Source of the DNA: Epithemia pelagica
Lineage: Eukaryota > Bacillariophyta > Bacillariophyceae > Surirellales > Surirellaceae
Length of the DNA: 64,000 nucleotides
Direction of reading: 5' to 3'
Assembly (NCBI GenBank): GCA_946965045.2
Contig: OX337230.1
Location: forward strand, 434,001-498,000
Positions within the stretch are counted from its first letter, which is position 1. Each line of letters begins with the position of its first letter. Below the pieces are notes generated by a model, which worked only from the letters and a program-made list of their open reading frames with translations, was not told where the DNA came from and made no database searches. The position numbers and the translations under genes were made by a program. This document shows, piece by piece, positions 41,493 through 51,554 of the stretch.

Positions 41493-44400
41493 ATGGCTGA
41501 TTCGGTAGAAGATTCCGATCGATATTTCCCAGACTTGATATGTTATGAATATACAATCGAGTGGTATCGTTCTGTTTATTCCAACACTGATAATTGGACA
41601 GATTTCTCCACTACATATGGAGGTGAAACCATATTCGTATCCCTCTTGCGCTGTGGATCAAGTATTTTCAGTGATATCGCCTCGCATGCTGCTGTTTGTT
41701 TCCCGAAGATACTGAGACTTGTAGAGACGATCGAAGAACAACAAGAGGGAAACAAGAGTGACGGAGCTGGTAGTTTTATTTCACCAGGAATCGACCTATT
41801 CGAACAAACTCTATATGGAGACGCACTTCGTCTGTGGGACAAGGAATTCCCGTCAACGACAAGATCAAAGTCGAGCGCAAGCTTTACTCGATCCCTCAAG
41901 GTGTTTCTTGGAGCCCATCCTATGCTCGCTGATATTGTCCTCAACTCGTATTCGATGGAGAGACGGCTTAATGTCGTGGCTGCAAAAATATTGGACTATA
42001 TGACATCTGATAGATCGAAGTTTCGGAAAGACAGAACAATAGCAGTCCGAGAAATGGTTTGGAGCGTTCAACATATGGCAGCTGTCTATCGGGTATTGGA
42101 ATCTGACTCCTATGAAATGGAAGGAGTCGATGTTGAAAAAGCATTAGCCCTTACACTTCCTGATTGTTGGTTTCGTCCTTATTTTGACATACCAAGAGCT
42201 GCTAAGTATCCCGCGAACGACTATTCCAATTTGGCGGTTCTAATTTCATATTACCAGACGATGGAACGGGAATACGCTACAAAGACGAAGGAGTATCAGA
42301 AGGGGCGACATGAACAACGATCTCAAGACAGGAAACGCCGTAAACGAGCGTCAGACAGTAGATGTGATGGTGCAACAAGTTCTACCATTTTCACTGTTTC
42401 AAATAACGAGAGCAAATCACCATCTCAGTCTCTGTCAGCGACTGAGGAGGATCGGAGTTCCATTTTTGATACTCTTGCATTGAAAAAGAAACAACAAAAA
42501 GGAAAACAAGCGACGACAAAAAAATCTTCCTCTCAATCAAAGGTGGGTCTGTTGGAAAGTAAATCACATGTTGACCACGGTAGCGACAAACCTAAAGGAA
42601 TACCAAAGAAACCACCTCCTCTCAAGAATAAACCTGGTCCATCAGACGACCTTGCATCTTTCACTAACGACCGTTTGATTCATATGGCTAACTGGTCCCT
42701 CAAACAGTCGATGTCAGCGATCAATGAAGCTTGGGATCTCTGTAAAGAAAGTGCCGTTAGACGTAAGGGAAGCATCCATGAAGTTGTTTTGCGATTTGTC
42801 TTTACCTGTGCTTGCTGTACCAACAAGAATGGTTCTCTACAACATGACAATGGGAAAATGGACGTCCTTTTTGTCCCACATCGCCAGTACCGACGAAACC
42901 TTTTGCTACGGACGAATACTCAAGAGACGACTGAGTTTAAGGGGATCCCTCCCCTCATATTCAGGTCGATGCTTGTGCTGGTGGTTCATAAATGGCACAA
43001 CAAGTCCGTTTGCTTTGAGCAAATCGACGAAGATAGTCTGAGAATGGACACAACGACTGCAATGGATTTGAGTTCGTCATCATCCGATACTACATTGGTC
43101 GTCGTCACTACCAAGTATGAAGCTTTTGATCCCGTCTTAATCCTCTTACAAGCACATCAAAGAGAAGTGTTGATATTCGATCCATTATCGACAAGGGATA
43201 TTCGCTCATGGAGGCCTACAGTGATTCGATGTCTACGGAAACTAAGGCTATTGGACGATGAAAAGAAAATCCAATCATTCTTGAGCGTTGATATAAAGGA
43301 AGAGCTCGTTGGATGTGACTGGAGATTCATTTATAAGAAGTATCCGAATCCGGTGGCACCAAGTGCGTGTACGCTTCCCCAAGTATCAATCATATGTGTG
43401 ATCGACGAGATCCTGTCAAAGGCGTCCCCTAATATGTCCTGTGATCAGATGATGGGGAAATGGGCTCAAGAATTGCCATCGTGTAGGCGAGAATGTCACA
43501 AGGCCTGCAATCATATCGTGAGTACGGCTATCAATAAAGCGAAACGTGATTCGACTCTGCGTGTATGTTTCAAGGACGTTAATGACGATACACGTCCAAG
43601 GATCAAACGCAGTCGCCGGTTTATAATAGAAGGGAAAGATCGAGGGGAGGTAATGGAAGATATGCTGGATTCCGACGATGAACGATTCGAGGACATTAAA
43701 GTGATACAAGAGATTACAGAAGCGGACAAGGCGCTCGAACGACTTCACGAAGATCGGCGATTTTTGGATCTGGTACGAACATTGAACGATGAAGATCAGA
43801 AAGAGGCACTCTGTTCCACTTGTGGGACTTCATTGCTTAAAAAGGATCTGGATAGAAGTCAGACCGTTTCTATCGTGAGTTGGACAAGGCAAGAAACCTC
43901 CAACTGTCCTCATTATCATTGTCCAACATGTACTTTCATCCGGAATTCGGTGAAGAATCGATTTTGTTCCATATGCGGTCATATGCATGCTGAGCTAATA
44001 CCACACGATCTACATGAGACAGAATTAATCGCGAAGAAAGACAAGACAATCGTCCTAGACGAATATGATGAAGACTCCGAACAATATTGTGCCATATGCC
44101 ATGGACAGCGTCCTAACGACTGTCGGATCGAGAGATGCGGGCACAAGTTTTGTCGGGTGTGTCTTGGTCATGTCCTTACCACCGAAAAACAAGTTCCTAT
44201 GGGGAAACAGAAATCGACACCTCCTGAAATGAACGAGAGTTGCCCTTTGTGCAACGGAGATATTGCTTCGATTACGTACACCAATGCACATGATGGTTCA
44301 GTTGAAGAAGTTGGCGTGTCAAAAGAGGAACATCGTGGTCTCTACAGACCGGTCCCTGTATTTCCAGAGACAGCATGGGGTCGTGTACCGTTGGAAACTC

Positions 44401-44504
44401 TCCGTTTCATGAGTAAAAAACAACAAAAGGAGAAGAATAGGAGAGACCAAACTGAATCTTCTACTGTCACGATCAGTAACACAGAAGCGAAAAGGCAAGT
44501 CTGA
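41493..44504 (+). CDS. RING-finger protein, 1003 aa, transposon cargo
   Basis: Starts at ATG 41493 (MADSVEDSDRYF). The N-terminal third is helical and unrecognised, then comes a Lys/Ser-rich disordered segment and a Pro/Lys linker. The central part has alternating strands and helices with VVHKWHNKSV and VLIFDPLSTRDIRSW, which faintly recalls the His...Asp layout of Ulp1-type cysteine peptidases; a catalytic Cys is not identified. The C-terminus has CxxC pairs (CSTCGTSLL, CPTCTFIRN, CSICGHMH) and a C3HC4 RING from about residue 866 (CAICHGQRPNDC, CGHKFCRVCL, CPLCNGDI). RING proteins are usually E3 ubiquitin/SUMO ligases. It lies head-to-tail with the dioxygenase-like gene 180 bp downstream. 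Confidence 0.75.
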   Translation: MADSVEDSDRYFPDLICYEYTIEWYRSVYSNTDNWTDFSTTYGGETIFVSLLRCGSSIFSDIASHAAVCFPKILRLVETIEEQQEGNKSDGAGSFISPGIDLFEQTLYGDALRLWDKEFPSTTRSKSSASFTRSLKVFLGAHPMLADIVLNSYSMERRLNVVAAKILDYMTSDRSKFRKDRTIAVREMVWSVQHMAAVYRVLESDSYEMEGVDVEKALALTLPDCWFRPYFDIPRAAKYPANDYSNLAVLISYYQTMEREYATKTKEYQKGRHEQRSQDRKRRKRASDSRCDGATSSTIFTVSNNESKSPSQSLSATEEDRSSIFDTLALKKKQQKGKQATTKKSSSQSKVGLLESKSHVDHGSDKPKGIPKKPPPLKNKPGPSDDLASFTNDRLIHMANWSLKQSMSAINEAWDLCKESAVRRKGSIHEVVLRFVFTCACCTNKNGSLQHDNGKMDVLFVPHRQYRRNLLLRTNTQETTEFKGIPPLIFRSMLVLVVHKWHNKSVCFEQIDEDSLRMDTTTAMDLSSSSSDTTLVVVTTKYEAFDPVLILLQAHQREVLIFDPLSTRDIRSWRPTVIRCLRKLRLLDDEKKIQSFLSVDIKEELVGCDWRFIYKKYPNPVAPSACTLPQVSIICVIDEILSKASPNMSCDQMMGKWAQELPSCRRECHKACNHIVSTAINKAKRDSTLRVCFKDVNDDTRPRIKRSRRFIIEGKDRGEVMEDMLDSDDERFEDIKVIQEITEADKALERLHEDRRFLDLVRTLNDEDQKEALCSTCGTSLLKKDLDRSQTVSIVSWTRQETSNCPHYHCPTCTFIRNSVKNRFCSICGHMHAELIPHDLHETELIAKKDKTIVLDEYDEDSEQYCAICHGQRPNDCRIERCGHKFCRVCLGHVLTTEKQVPMGKQKSTPPEMNESCPLCNGDIASITYTNAHDGSVEEVGVSKEEHRGLYRPVPVFPETAWGRVPLETLRFMSKKQQKEKNRRDQTESSTVTISNTEAKRQV

Positions 44505-44683
44505 TCTATATTATTAGTACTCTCGATCAAAAGAAGAGACATTCTAGTTTCAGGTATTTGGCATTTCTATCCGCGTACTAACTATGTCTTTGTACTACAA
44601 GAAGTTCGGAAACGACAAGCACACATCCTAGAGCGGAGGTGACATCCATAAAGAAGAAACATATTCGTCCCACTTTCGAAGAT

Positions 44684-46627
44684 ATGGCATCGGATCAGAC
44701 GATTTCGAGACTCACATGTACACAGGAGACCTATGCCAAGTACGAAAAGAAGAAAACGCAACGTATAAGTGAAACAGTGGTCGCCATGTCGCATCGGAAC
44801 GAAAGTGCACACGAAAGAATGTGCTACTTTGTCTTGGACAAGGATATCGATCGAATAAGGATGCTATCGCATCTACTGCAGCGTTGCTTTGGAAGTTACG
44901 ACGATCAAGATTGTTTTGGTTTGTCGTTCGAAAAAGAGATGATACAACGGAAGGTCGATATGAAAGATATCCCAAGTGTTTTTGCATGTATCCCAGAAAT
45001 ATACAACAAGGCTATGGATGATGTTGTGGAGACAAGAGATGACGTTGTCAGTCATTCGAACATTATACCAGAATGTTGTCCTATGATTGTAACTCAAATC
45101 CCGGTGGGTCTTGTAACTAAAACGATCCACAATGCATTCATATTGGAATGTACCTTGTCCAGGACAAGATATAGAGAAATCAGGAAAAAGACAACACATG
45201 TGTCGTCCTCTATATTCGAAGATCCTGTCATGATGATTCGGACTAACAAAAATTTATGTCTTGACGAAAATGATCACCTCTTCAGAGATATCATTATCCT
45301 CTTCCCTTTGGCTGGGGTTTTTTATACATGTGTGCGTCAATTTCAAGAACTATCAAGGTCGTCCAACATCACATCGTCATCAGTCCCACTACCGTTGTCT
45401 TGGTTACGTCTGCGACACAAAGATGGCCAACCTGCAAGTAATGCATTCTTGAAAAAAATTCATCGTTGTTGGAGTCTAGATTGGGGTGAACATCTTACTA
45501 GTAATGACAAAACTGTGAAGGAATGTTACCAATGGTCCGATGTGGAGGATGGGAGCCCACTTTTACCTCCTGACGTGTACCTCGATGAAAAGGGAAAGAT
45601 CGAAAAGCCAGGGAATAAACAGTCGATGACACATCACATGTCACGGGAACAATATCGAACAAGGCTGATTATGAACAGGAATGACTCAGATAAGAAAGGG
45701 AGTCGGAGATATGTTAGTGGTGCTTTGCATCGAAACCTATGGTTGCAAATGTCGTCCGGTACACACCCAAGGCCACTGGTATACGACCATCGTATTCGGG
45801 GAAACATTACTTTCATTGTTCGGACACGCCGAAATGATGGGAGACCAGAGTCACTTAGTTACATTCGAGTGACATCCCTGTTACGGAAAGACCAGACGTT
45901 GTTGGACCTATTACACCACAGAGCAAGGGAATTTACACGTACTGGGTCTCTGAGAAAGACGGCCAATGCCAGATGTAATAAGGGAGACTTAGGATCTATG
46001 ACTACTGTTGGTAATACTGCGGCAAGAGGAAACGGTTCTACTTTCGTTTCCGAGAAATTATTTACAAAGGACAAGACATTATCAATGATACTGCCGAAAA
46101 TAAGTACAGCGGCAAAAAGGTTCTGTGAACGCGAATATCCTGGGGTGATTCCAACATTCCGGTATCTAGAAGATTCAGCTGGCGAAGAAATGCCTAGTGA
46201 ATTCGGAGGAAGAGTCGGAGGTATGACCTCAGCCATTACCCTGAGTTTGAACCTCATGAACACGACACACTATGATGTTCACGATGGTTCTGTTTCATTC
46301 GCAATCTGGACAGAGACAATCCCAGGTGACTCCCAAAATTGGTTCTTTGTTTTGCCGAATATTCTTGTGGAGTATGATGGTACTACATACCATGGTCTTT
46401 GTATACAACTATTTCATGGGGTTTCGGTTCTATGGGATGGACGTGTGATCCGGCATGGAACGTCAATACACACACAAAGACAACATACAGATGGGAACAT
46501 GAAGAACGACACTATTAGTTGGTTTTGGGCAGTAAGTTCCAGGTCTATGAATGCAACTGTCAACGAAACAAGAGAGGACCATGGTATAACCAAAACGGTT
46601 CAAGGCATTCGTAGCGGAACATTATAA
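44684..46627 (+). CDS. 2OG-Fe(II) dioxygenase-like protein, transposon cargo
   Basis: From ATG 44684 (MASDQTISRL) the protein is 647 aa. The long N-terminal part is unrecognised. Near the C-terminus NTTHYDVHDGS gives the HxD pair H529/D531, followed by a beta-rich stretch with WFFVLPN, and LFHGVSVLWDGRVIRHGTS supplies a distal H578 with R587 nine residues on, the spacing expected for the second metal ligand and the 2-oxoglutarate-binding Arg (H591 is an alternative). This is the double-stranded beta-helix pattern. Known: TET/JBP-type 2OG oxygenases, which oxidise methylated bases, are carried by KDZ DNA transposons in fungi. Inferred: this gene may modify DNA or RNA bases for the element. It is unrelated in sequence layout to the IPNS-like gene at 13128. 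Confidence 0.6.
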   Translation: MASDQTISRLTCTQETYAKYEKKKTQRISETVVAMSHRNESAHERMCYFVLDKDIDRIRMLSHLLQRCFGSYDDQDCFGLSFEKEMIQRKVDMKDIPSVFACIPEIYNKAMDDVVETRDDVVSHSNIIPECCPMIVTQIPVGLVTKTIHNAFILECTLSRTRYREIRKKTTHVSSSIFEDPVMMIRTNKNLCLDENDHLFRDIIILFPLAGVFYTCVRQFQELSRSSNITSSSVPLPLSWLRLRHKDGQPASNAFLKKIHRCWSLDWGEHLTSNDKTVKECYQWSDVEDGSPLLPPDVYLDEKGKIEKPGNKQSMTHHMSREQYRTRLIMNRNDSDKKGSRRYVSGALHRNLWLQMSSGTHPRPLVYDHRIRGNITFIVRTRRNDGRPESLSYIRVTSLLRKDQTLLDLLHHRAREFTRTGSLRKTANARCNKGDLGSMTTVGNTAARGNGSTFVSEKLFTKDKTLSMILPKISTAAKRFCEREYPGVIPTFRYLEDSAGEEMPSEFGGRVGGMTSAITLSLNLMNTTHYDVHDGSVSFAIWTETIPGDSQNWFFVLPNILVEYDGTTYHGLCIQLFHGVSVLWDGRVIRHGTSIHTQRQHTDGNMKNDTISWFWAVSSRSMNATVNETREDHGITKTVQGIRSGTL

Positions 46628-46666
46628 ATTCTTTCTGGATGCATTCATCTTCAAGGAAAAACAAAT

Positions 46667-47542
46667 TCAAGGAGCATTCCACGTCTTTTGCTTCTTACGA
46701 GCACTCTGGTGTGGTACACCAGCAGCGTGTTTCTTTGGATTTTCCTGTGCTATGTGATAACATGCAGTAAAAATAGGCATATAGTTGCGAAAAGAGCAAC
46801 CAGGTGGTGAAGAAATCAGCCACAATGCCCATTGTTTCTCGGTGTGAATGAAATGAGATGGACTACGCCACTTGGTATCCTCGTCGTAATAAGGCTCCAA
46901 TTTTTCTCTCCATACTTTACCGACCGTTTTTGTCAAGATGCCACAAGTTTCGGCTGGGATATATTCAAAAAAGGGAATCTTTCTGTTTTTTCCAAACTTG
47001 TGGAAGTCTAACCACGCTTGGAATGCCTCTCTTAAAGTAATACAGAACTCCCATACGAAGGACATGTTCATGGATGAAGTACAGGGAGTCTTTGCACAAG
47101 TGGTATCACAAGATGAAGACGACCCAGGTACTTGTAAAGGACGGAAACAATGTTTGCATGTGTATATTGTTGCCCGTTGATTACAGGTGAATTTACCGCA
47201 AACAAGACATGTCTCGAGGAAGTTTTGTTTCCAGATGAAGGGTCCGTCAAGGAATTCCGGTCTGTCTGCCCATGTGCCCATCTGACACTGGTGCTCTTCT
47301 GTATATCCCTCTTGATTACCATTCATAATGGAAATCACATCAAGTCGTCCCTCGTGATTAATAATCTTGTCTACAAGATCCTTGAATTCGTTTTTGATTC
47401 CTTCGGCTGCCGCTGCAACATCTTCAGTGAGAACAACATTCCTATCGCTGCTACGAAGACAAAACGAAGTTTCAACATCAAATCTTGTATTCGAGATGAG
47501 ATTCCATATTGCAACAGTATTCAACCAAGACGAGTCTTCCAT
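46667..47542 (-). CDS. Cys-rich protein, family X member 1
   Basis: 291 aa from ATG 47542. Cys-rich segment CLVCGKFTCNQ...CKHCF...CDTTCAKTPC, then F-V-W-E-F-C with helical sequence, and a C-terminal signature SPSHFIHTEKQWALWL...GCSFRNYMPIFTACYHIA. The same order (Cys pairs, F-W-R-F-C, SPFIHMGTEVEWTKWLVS, FNYMVLFRYCFQAI) is found in the protein at 51555-52826, so the two are paralogues. The end is basic (ARKKQKTW). It converges with the dioxygenase-like gene. No known family is recognised. Confidence 0.65.
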   Translation of the reverse strand: MEDSSWLNTVAIWNLISNTRFDVETSFCLRSSDRNVVLTEDVAAAAEGIKNEFKDLVDKIINHEGRLDVISIMNGNQEGYTEEHQCQMGTWADRPEFLDGPFIWKQNFLETCLVCGKFTCNQRATIYTCKHCFRPLQVPGSSSSCDTTCAKTPCTSSMNMSFVWEFCITLREAFQAWLDFHKFGKNRKIPFFEYIPAETCGILTKTVGKVWREKLEPYYDEDTKWRSPSHFIHTEKQWALWLISSPPGCSFRNYMPIFTACYHIAQENPKKHAAGVPHQSARKKQKTWNAP

Positions 47543-47749
47543 CTTTTATACGATATCGAACGGTCTTCTTGAAGAGTAATGGTACGAGGATTTCTGTTTG
47601 CGGTTGGAAGAAGATGTACTTCAGAGAAAACAACTGATCCTGACTATCTCTCAATTCTTATCGTTTTTATGGGGAAAAATTCAAATAACGCTAAGAATTT
47701 CTGAGTCTTGTTTGCTTTGTCATACGAATCAATGGAGGATGAAATGAGC
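47543..47749. other. Spacer between Cys-rich gene and satellite
   Basis: Probably the promoter of the reverse-strand Cys-rich gene; nothing else is seen. Confidence 0.4.
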
Positions 47750-50700
47750 GTACGAAATTTTTGGACGATGTCAAGGCCAACGCTATATCGGTATGGTCTA
47801 TTGAAAGCCTTTCTCGTCACAGATCACGAGATCAGATCCTATGGTATCCATAAAAATGAGACACTATGGGTCTCTTCCAAAATCTGGACCCATTCCATGA
47901 AGAGAAGGATCTCTTTGCTCCATGTCCATACAATTTTGGCACGACGACAACGCCAAACCGATCTAATCTATTGCAAGCCTTTGTCTTGACGGCAATTGAG
48001 ATCAGAGCCTATGGTACACATGGATATGATGTCCCGAGGATATGTACCAAGACCTGGGTCGATTAGATGAAAAGAAAAATGTCTTTGTTCCAAAAAGTCT
48101 ATGGAAGATTGGGACGACGACAACACCGCACCGGTTTGGTCTACAACAATAATTTACGTCAATGATAGACGAGTTCAGCGCCTATGACGTCCATGCCTAT
48201 GATACCGCAAGTATCTGTACCGAATTTTGGAGCGCTTCAAGTCATAGAAGGGTGTTGTTGCTCCATACCCCTAATGGAAGGTTGAGACAACGAAAACGCG
48301 ATACTGGTATGGCCTATAACGAGACTTTTGGTCCGCGATAGACGAGATCAAAGACTATGACATCCATTCCTATGATACCCCAAGTGTCTCTATTGAAATT
48401 TGGAGCGATTCAAGTTATAGAAGGGTGACTTTGCTCCATGTCCATGGAAGTTTGGTACAACGGCAACACCACACCAGTATGGTCTACTACAAGACTTTTG
48501 GTCCATGGTACACGCGTTCAGAGCCTATGACGTCCATTCCTATAATACCCCAAGTGTCTGTACCGAAATTTGGAGGGATTCAATTTATAGAAGAGTGTCT
48601 TTGCTCCATGTCCATGGAAGTTTGGGACATTGACAACACTACACTGGTATGGTCTACAACGAGACTTTTGGTCTGCGATACACAAGTTCAGAGTCTATGA
48701 CGTCCATTCCTGTGATACCCAAAGTGTCTCTGCCGAAATTCGGAGCGATTCAAGTTATAGAAGGGTGTCTTTGCTCCATGTCCATGGAAGTTTGGTACAA
48801 CGACAACACGTCACCGGTATGGTCTACAACAAGACTGTTGGTCTGCGATAGACGAGTCCAGAGCTTATGATATCCATGCCTGTGATACCCCAAGTGTCTC
48901 TAGCGAAATTTGGAGCGATTCAAGTTATAGAAGGGTGTCTTTGCTCCATGTCCATGGAAGTTTGGGACATCGACAACACGACACCGGTATGGTCTACAAC
49001 AAGACTTTTGGTCTGTGATACACGAGTTCAGAGCCTATGACATCCATGCCTATGATACCCCAAATGTCTCTACCAATATTTGGAGCGATTTAAGTGATAG
49101 AAGGGTGTCTTTGCTCCATGTCCACGGAAGTTTGGGACATCGACAACGCCACATTGGTATGGTCTACAACAAGACTTTTGGTCCGCGATAGACGAGTTCA
49201 GAGCCTATGACATTCATGACTATGATATCCCAAGTGTCTCTAGCGAAATTTGGAGCGATTCAAGTTATAGAAGGGTGTCTTTGCTCCATGTCAATGGTAA
49301 TTTGGGACATCGACAACGCGGCTATGATACCCCAAGTATCTCTACCGAAATTCGGAGCGATTCAAGATATAGAAGAGTGTCTTTGCTCCATGTCCATGGA
49401 AGTTTGGGACATTGATAACGCGACATTGGTAAAGTCTATAACAAGACTTTTGGTCCATGTTAGACGAGTTCAGAGCCTATGACGTCCATTCCTGTGATAC
49501 CCCAAGTGTCTCTACCAAAATTTTGAGTGATTCAAGTAATAGAAGGGTGTCTTTGCTCCATGTCCACGGAAGTTTGGGACATCGATAACACGACACTGGT
49601 ATGGTCTACAACAAGACTTTTGGTCCGCGATAGACGAGTTCAGAGCCTATGACATCCATGCCTATGATACCCCAAGTGTCTCTACCGAAATTTGGAGCGA
49701 TTCAAGTTATAGAAGGGTGTCTTTGCTCCATGTCCATGGTAATTTGGTACAACGACAACGCAAGACCGGTATGGTCTACAACATGACTTTTGGTCCGCGA
49801 TAGACGAGTTCAGAGCCTATGACATCCATGTCTATGATACCCCAAGTGTCTCTACCAATATTTGGAGCGATTCAAGTTATAGAAGGGTGTCTTTGCTCCA
49901 TGTCCATGGTAATTTGGTACAACGACAACGCAAGACCGGTATGGTCTACAACAAGACTTTTGGTCCGTGATAGACGAGTTCAGAGCCTATGACATCCATG
50001 CCTATGATACCCCAAGTGTCTCTACCGAAATTCGGAGCGATTCAAGTTATAGAAGGGTGTCTTTGCTCCATGTCCATGGTAATTTGGTACAACGACAACA
50101 CAAGACCCGTATGGTCTACAACAAGACTTTTGGTCCGCGATAGACGAGTTCAGAGCCTATGACGTCCATGCCTATGATACCCCAAGTGTCTCTACCAATA
50201 TTTGGAGCGATTCAAGTTATAGAAGGGTGTTTTTGCTCCATGTCCATGGAAGTTTGGGACATCGACAATGCGTCACTGGTATGGTCTACAACAAGACTTT
50301 TGGTCCGTGATACACGAGTTCAGAGCCATTGACGTCCATACCTATGATACCCCAACGCGACACCAGTATGGTCTACAACAAGACTTTTGGTCTGTGATAG
50401 ATGAGTTCAGAGCCTATGATATCCATGCCTATGATACACCAAGTGTCTCTACCATTATTTGGAGCGATTCAAGTTATAGAAGGGTGTCTTTGCTCCATGT
50501 CCATGGTAATTTGGTACAACGATGACGCCACACCGATATGGTCTACAACAAGACTTTTGGTCCGCGATAGACGAGTTCAGAGCCTATGATATCCATACCT
50601 ATGATACCCCAAGTCTCTCTACCAATATTTGGAGCGATTCGAGTTATAGAAGGGTGTCTTTGCTCCATGTCCATGGAAGTTTGGGACATCGACAACGCCA

Positions 50701-51545
50701 CATTGGTATGGTCTACAACAAAACTTTTGGTCTGCGATACACGAGTTCAGAGCCTATGACGTCCATTGCTATGATACACCAAGTGACTCTAGCGAAATTT
50801 GGAGCGATTCAAGTTATAGAAGGGTGTCTTTGCTCCATGTCCATGGAAGTTCGGTACGACGACAACGCCAGACTGGTATTGTCTACAACAAGACTTTTGG
50901 TCCGCGATAGACGAGTTCAGAGTTTATGAAATCCATGCCTATGATATCCCAAGTGTCTCTATTGAAATTTGGAGCGATTCAAGTTATAGAAGGGTGTCTT
51001 TGTTCCATGTCCATGAAAGTTTGGGACATCGACAACGCCAGACCGGTATGGTCTACAATAAGACTTTTGGTCTGCGATACACGAGTTCAGAGCCTATGAC
51101 ATTCATGCCTATGATACCCCAAGTATCTCTACCGAAATTCGGAGCGATTCAAGATATAGAAGAGTGTCTTTGCTCCACGTCCATGGAAGTTTGGGACATT
51201 GATAACGCGACATTGGTAAAGTCTATAACAAGACTTTTGGTCCATGTTAGACGAGTTCAGAGCCTATGACGTCCATTCCTGTGATACCCCAAGTGTCTCT
51301 ACCAAAATTTGGAGTGATTCAAGTTATAGAATGGTGTCTTTGCTCCATGTCCATGGAAGTTTGGGACATCGATAACACGACACTGGTATGGTCTACAACA
51401 AGACTTTTGGTCTGCGATACACGAGTAACGAGTCTATGACGTCCATTCCTACGATACCCCAAGTGACTCTACCGAAATTTAGAGCGATTCAAGTTATAGA
51501 AGGGTGTCTTTGCTCCATGTCCATGGAAGTTTGGGTCATCGACGT
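47750..51545 (+). repeat. 170-bp satellite array, about 22 copies
   Basis: Unit landmarks are GAGTTCAGAGCCTATGAC, CCCCAAGTGTCTCTACC, GCGATTCAAGTTATAGAAGG and CTTTGCTCCATGTCCATGG. Consecutive GAGTTCAGAG starts at 49636, 49806, 49976, 50146 and 50316 are exactly 170 bp apart. The left units are more diverged than the central and right ones, and a few units are shortened (for example near 49320 and 50350). 170 is not divisible by three, so frames change each unit and no protein is encoded. Confidence 0.93.
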
Positions 51546-51554
51546 CTGTTTAAT

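Noticed and set aside
48425-51269. Repeated short frames (…CLCSMSMEVWD…) in the satellite
   Set aside because: The 170-bp unit is not divisible by three and the frames end every unit or two; they are by-products of a non-coding satellite.
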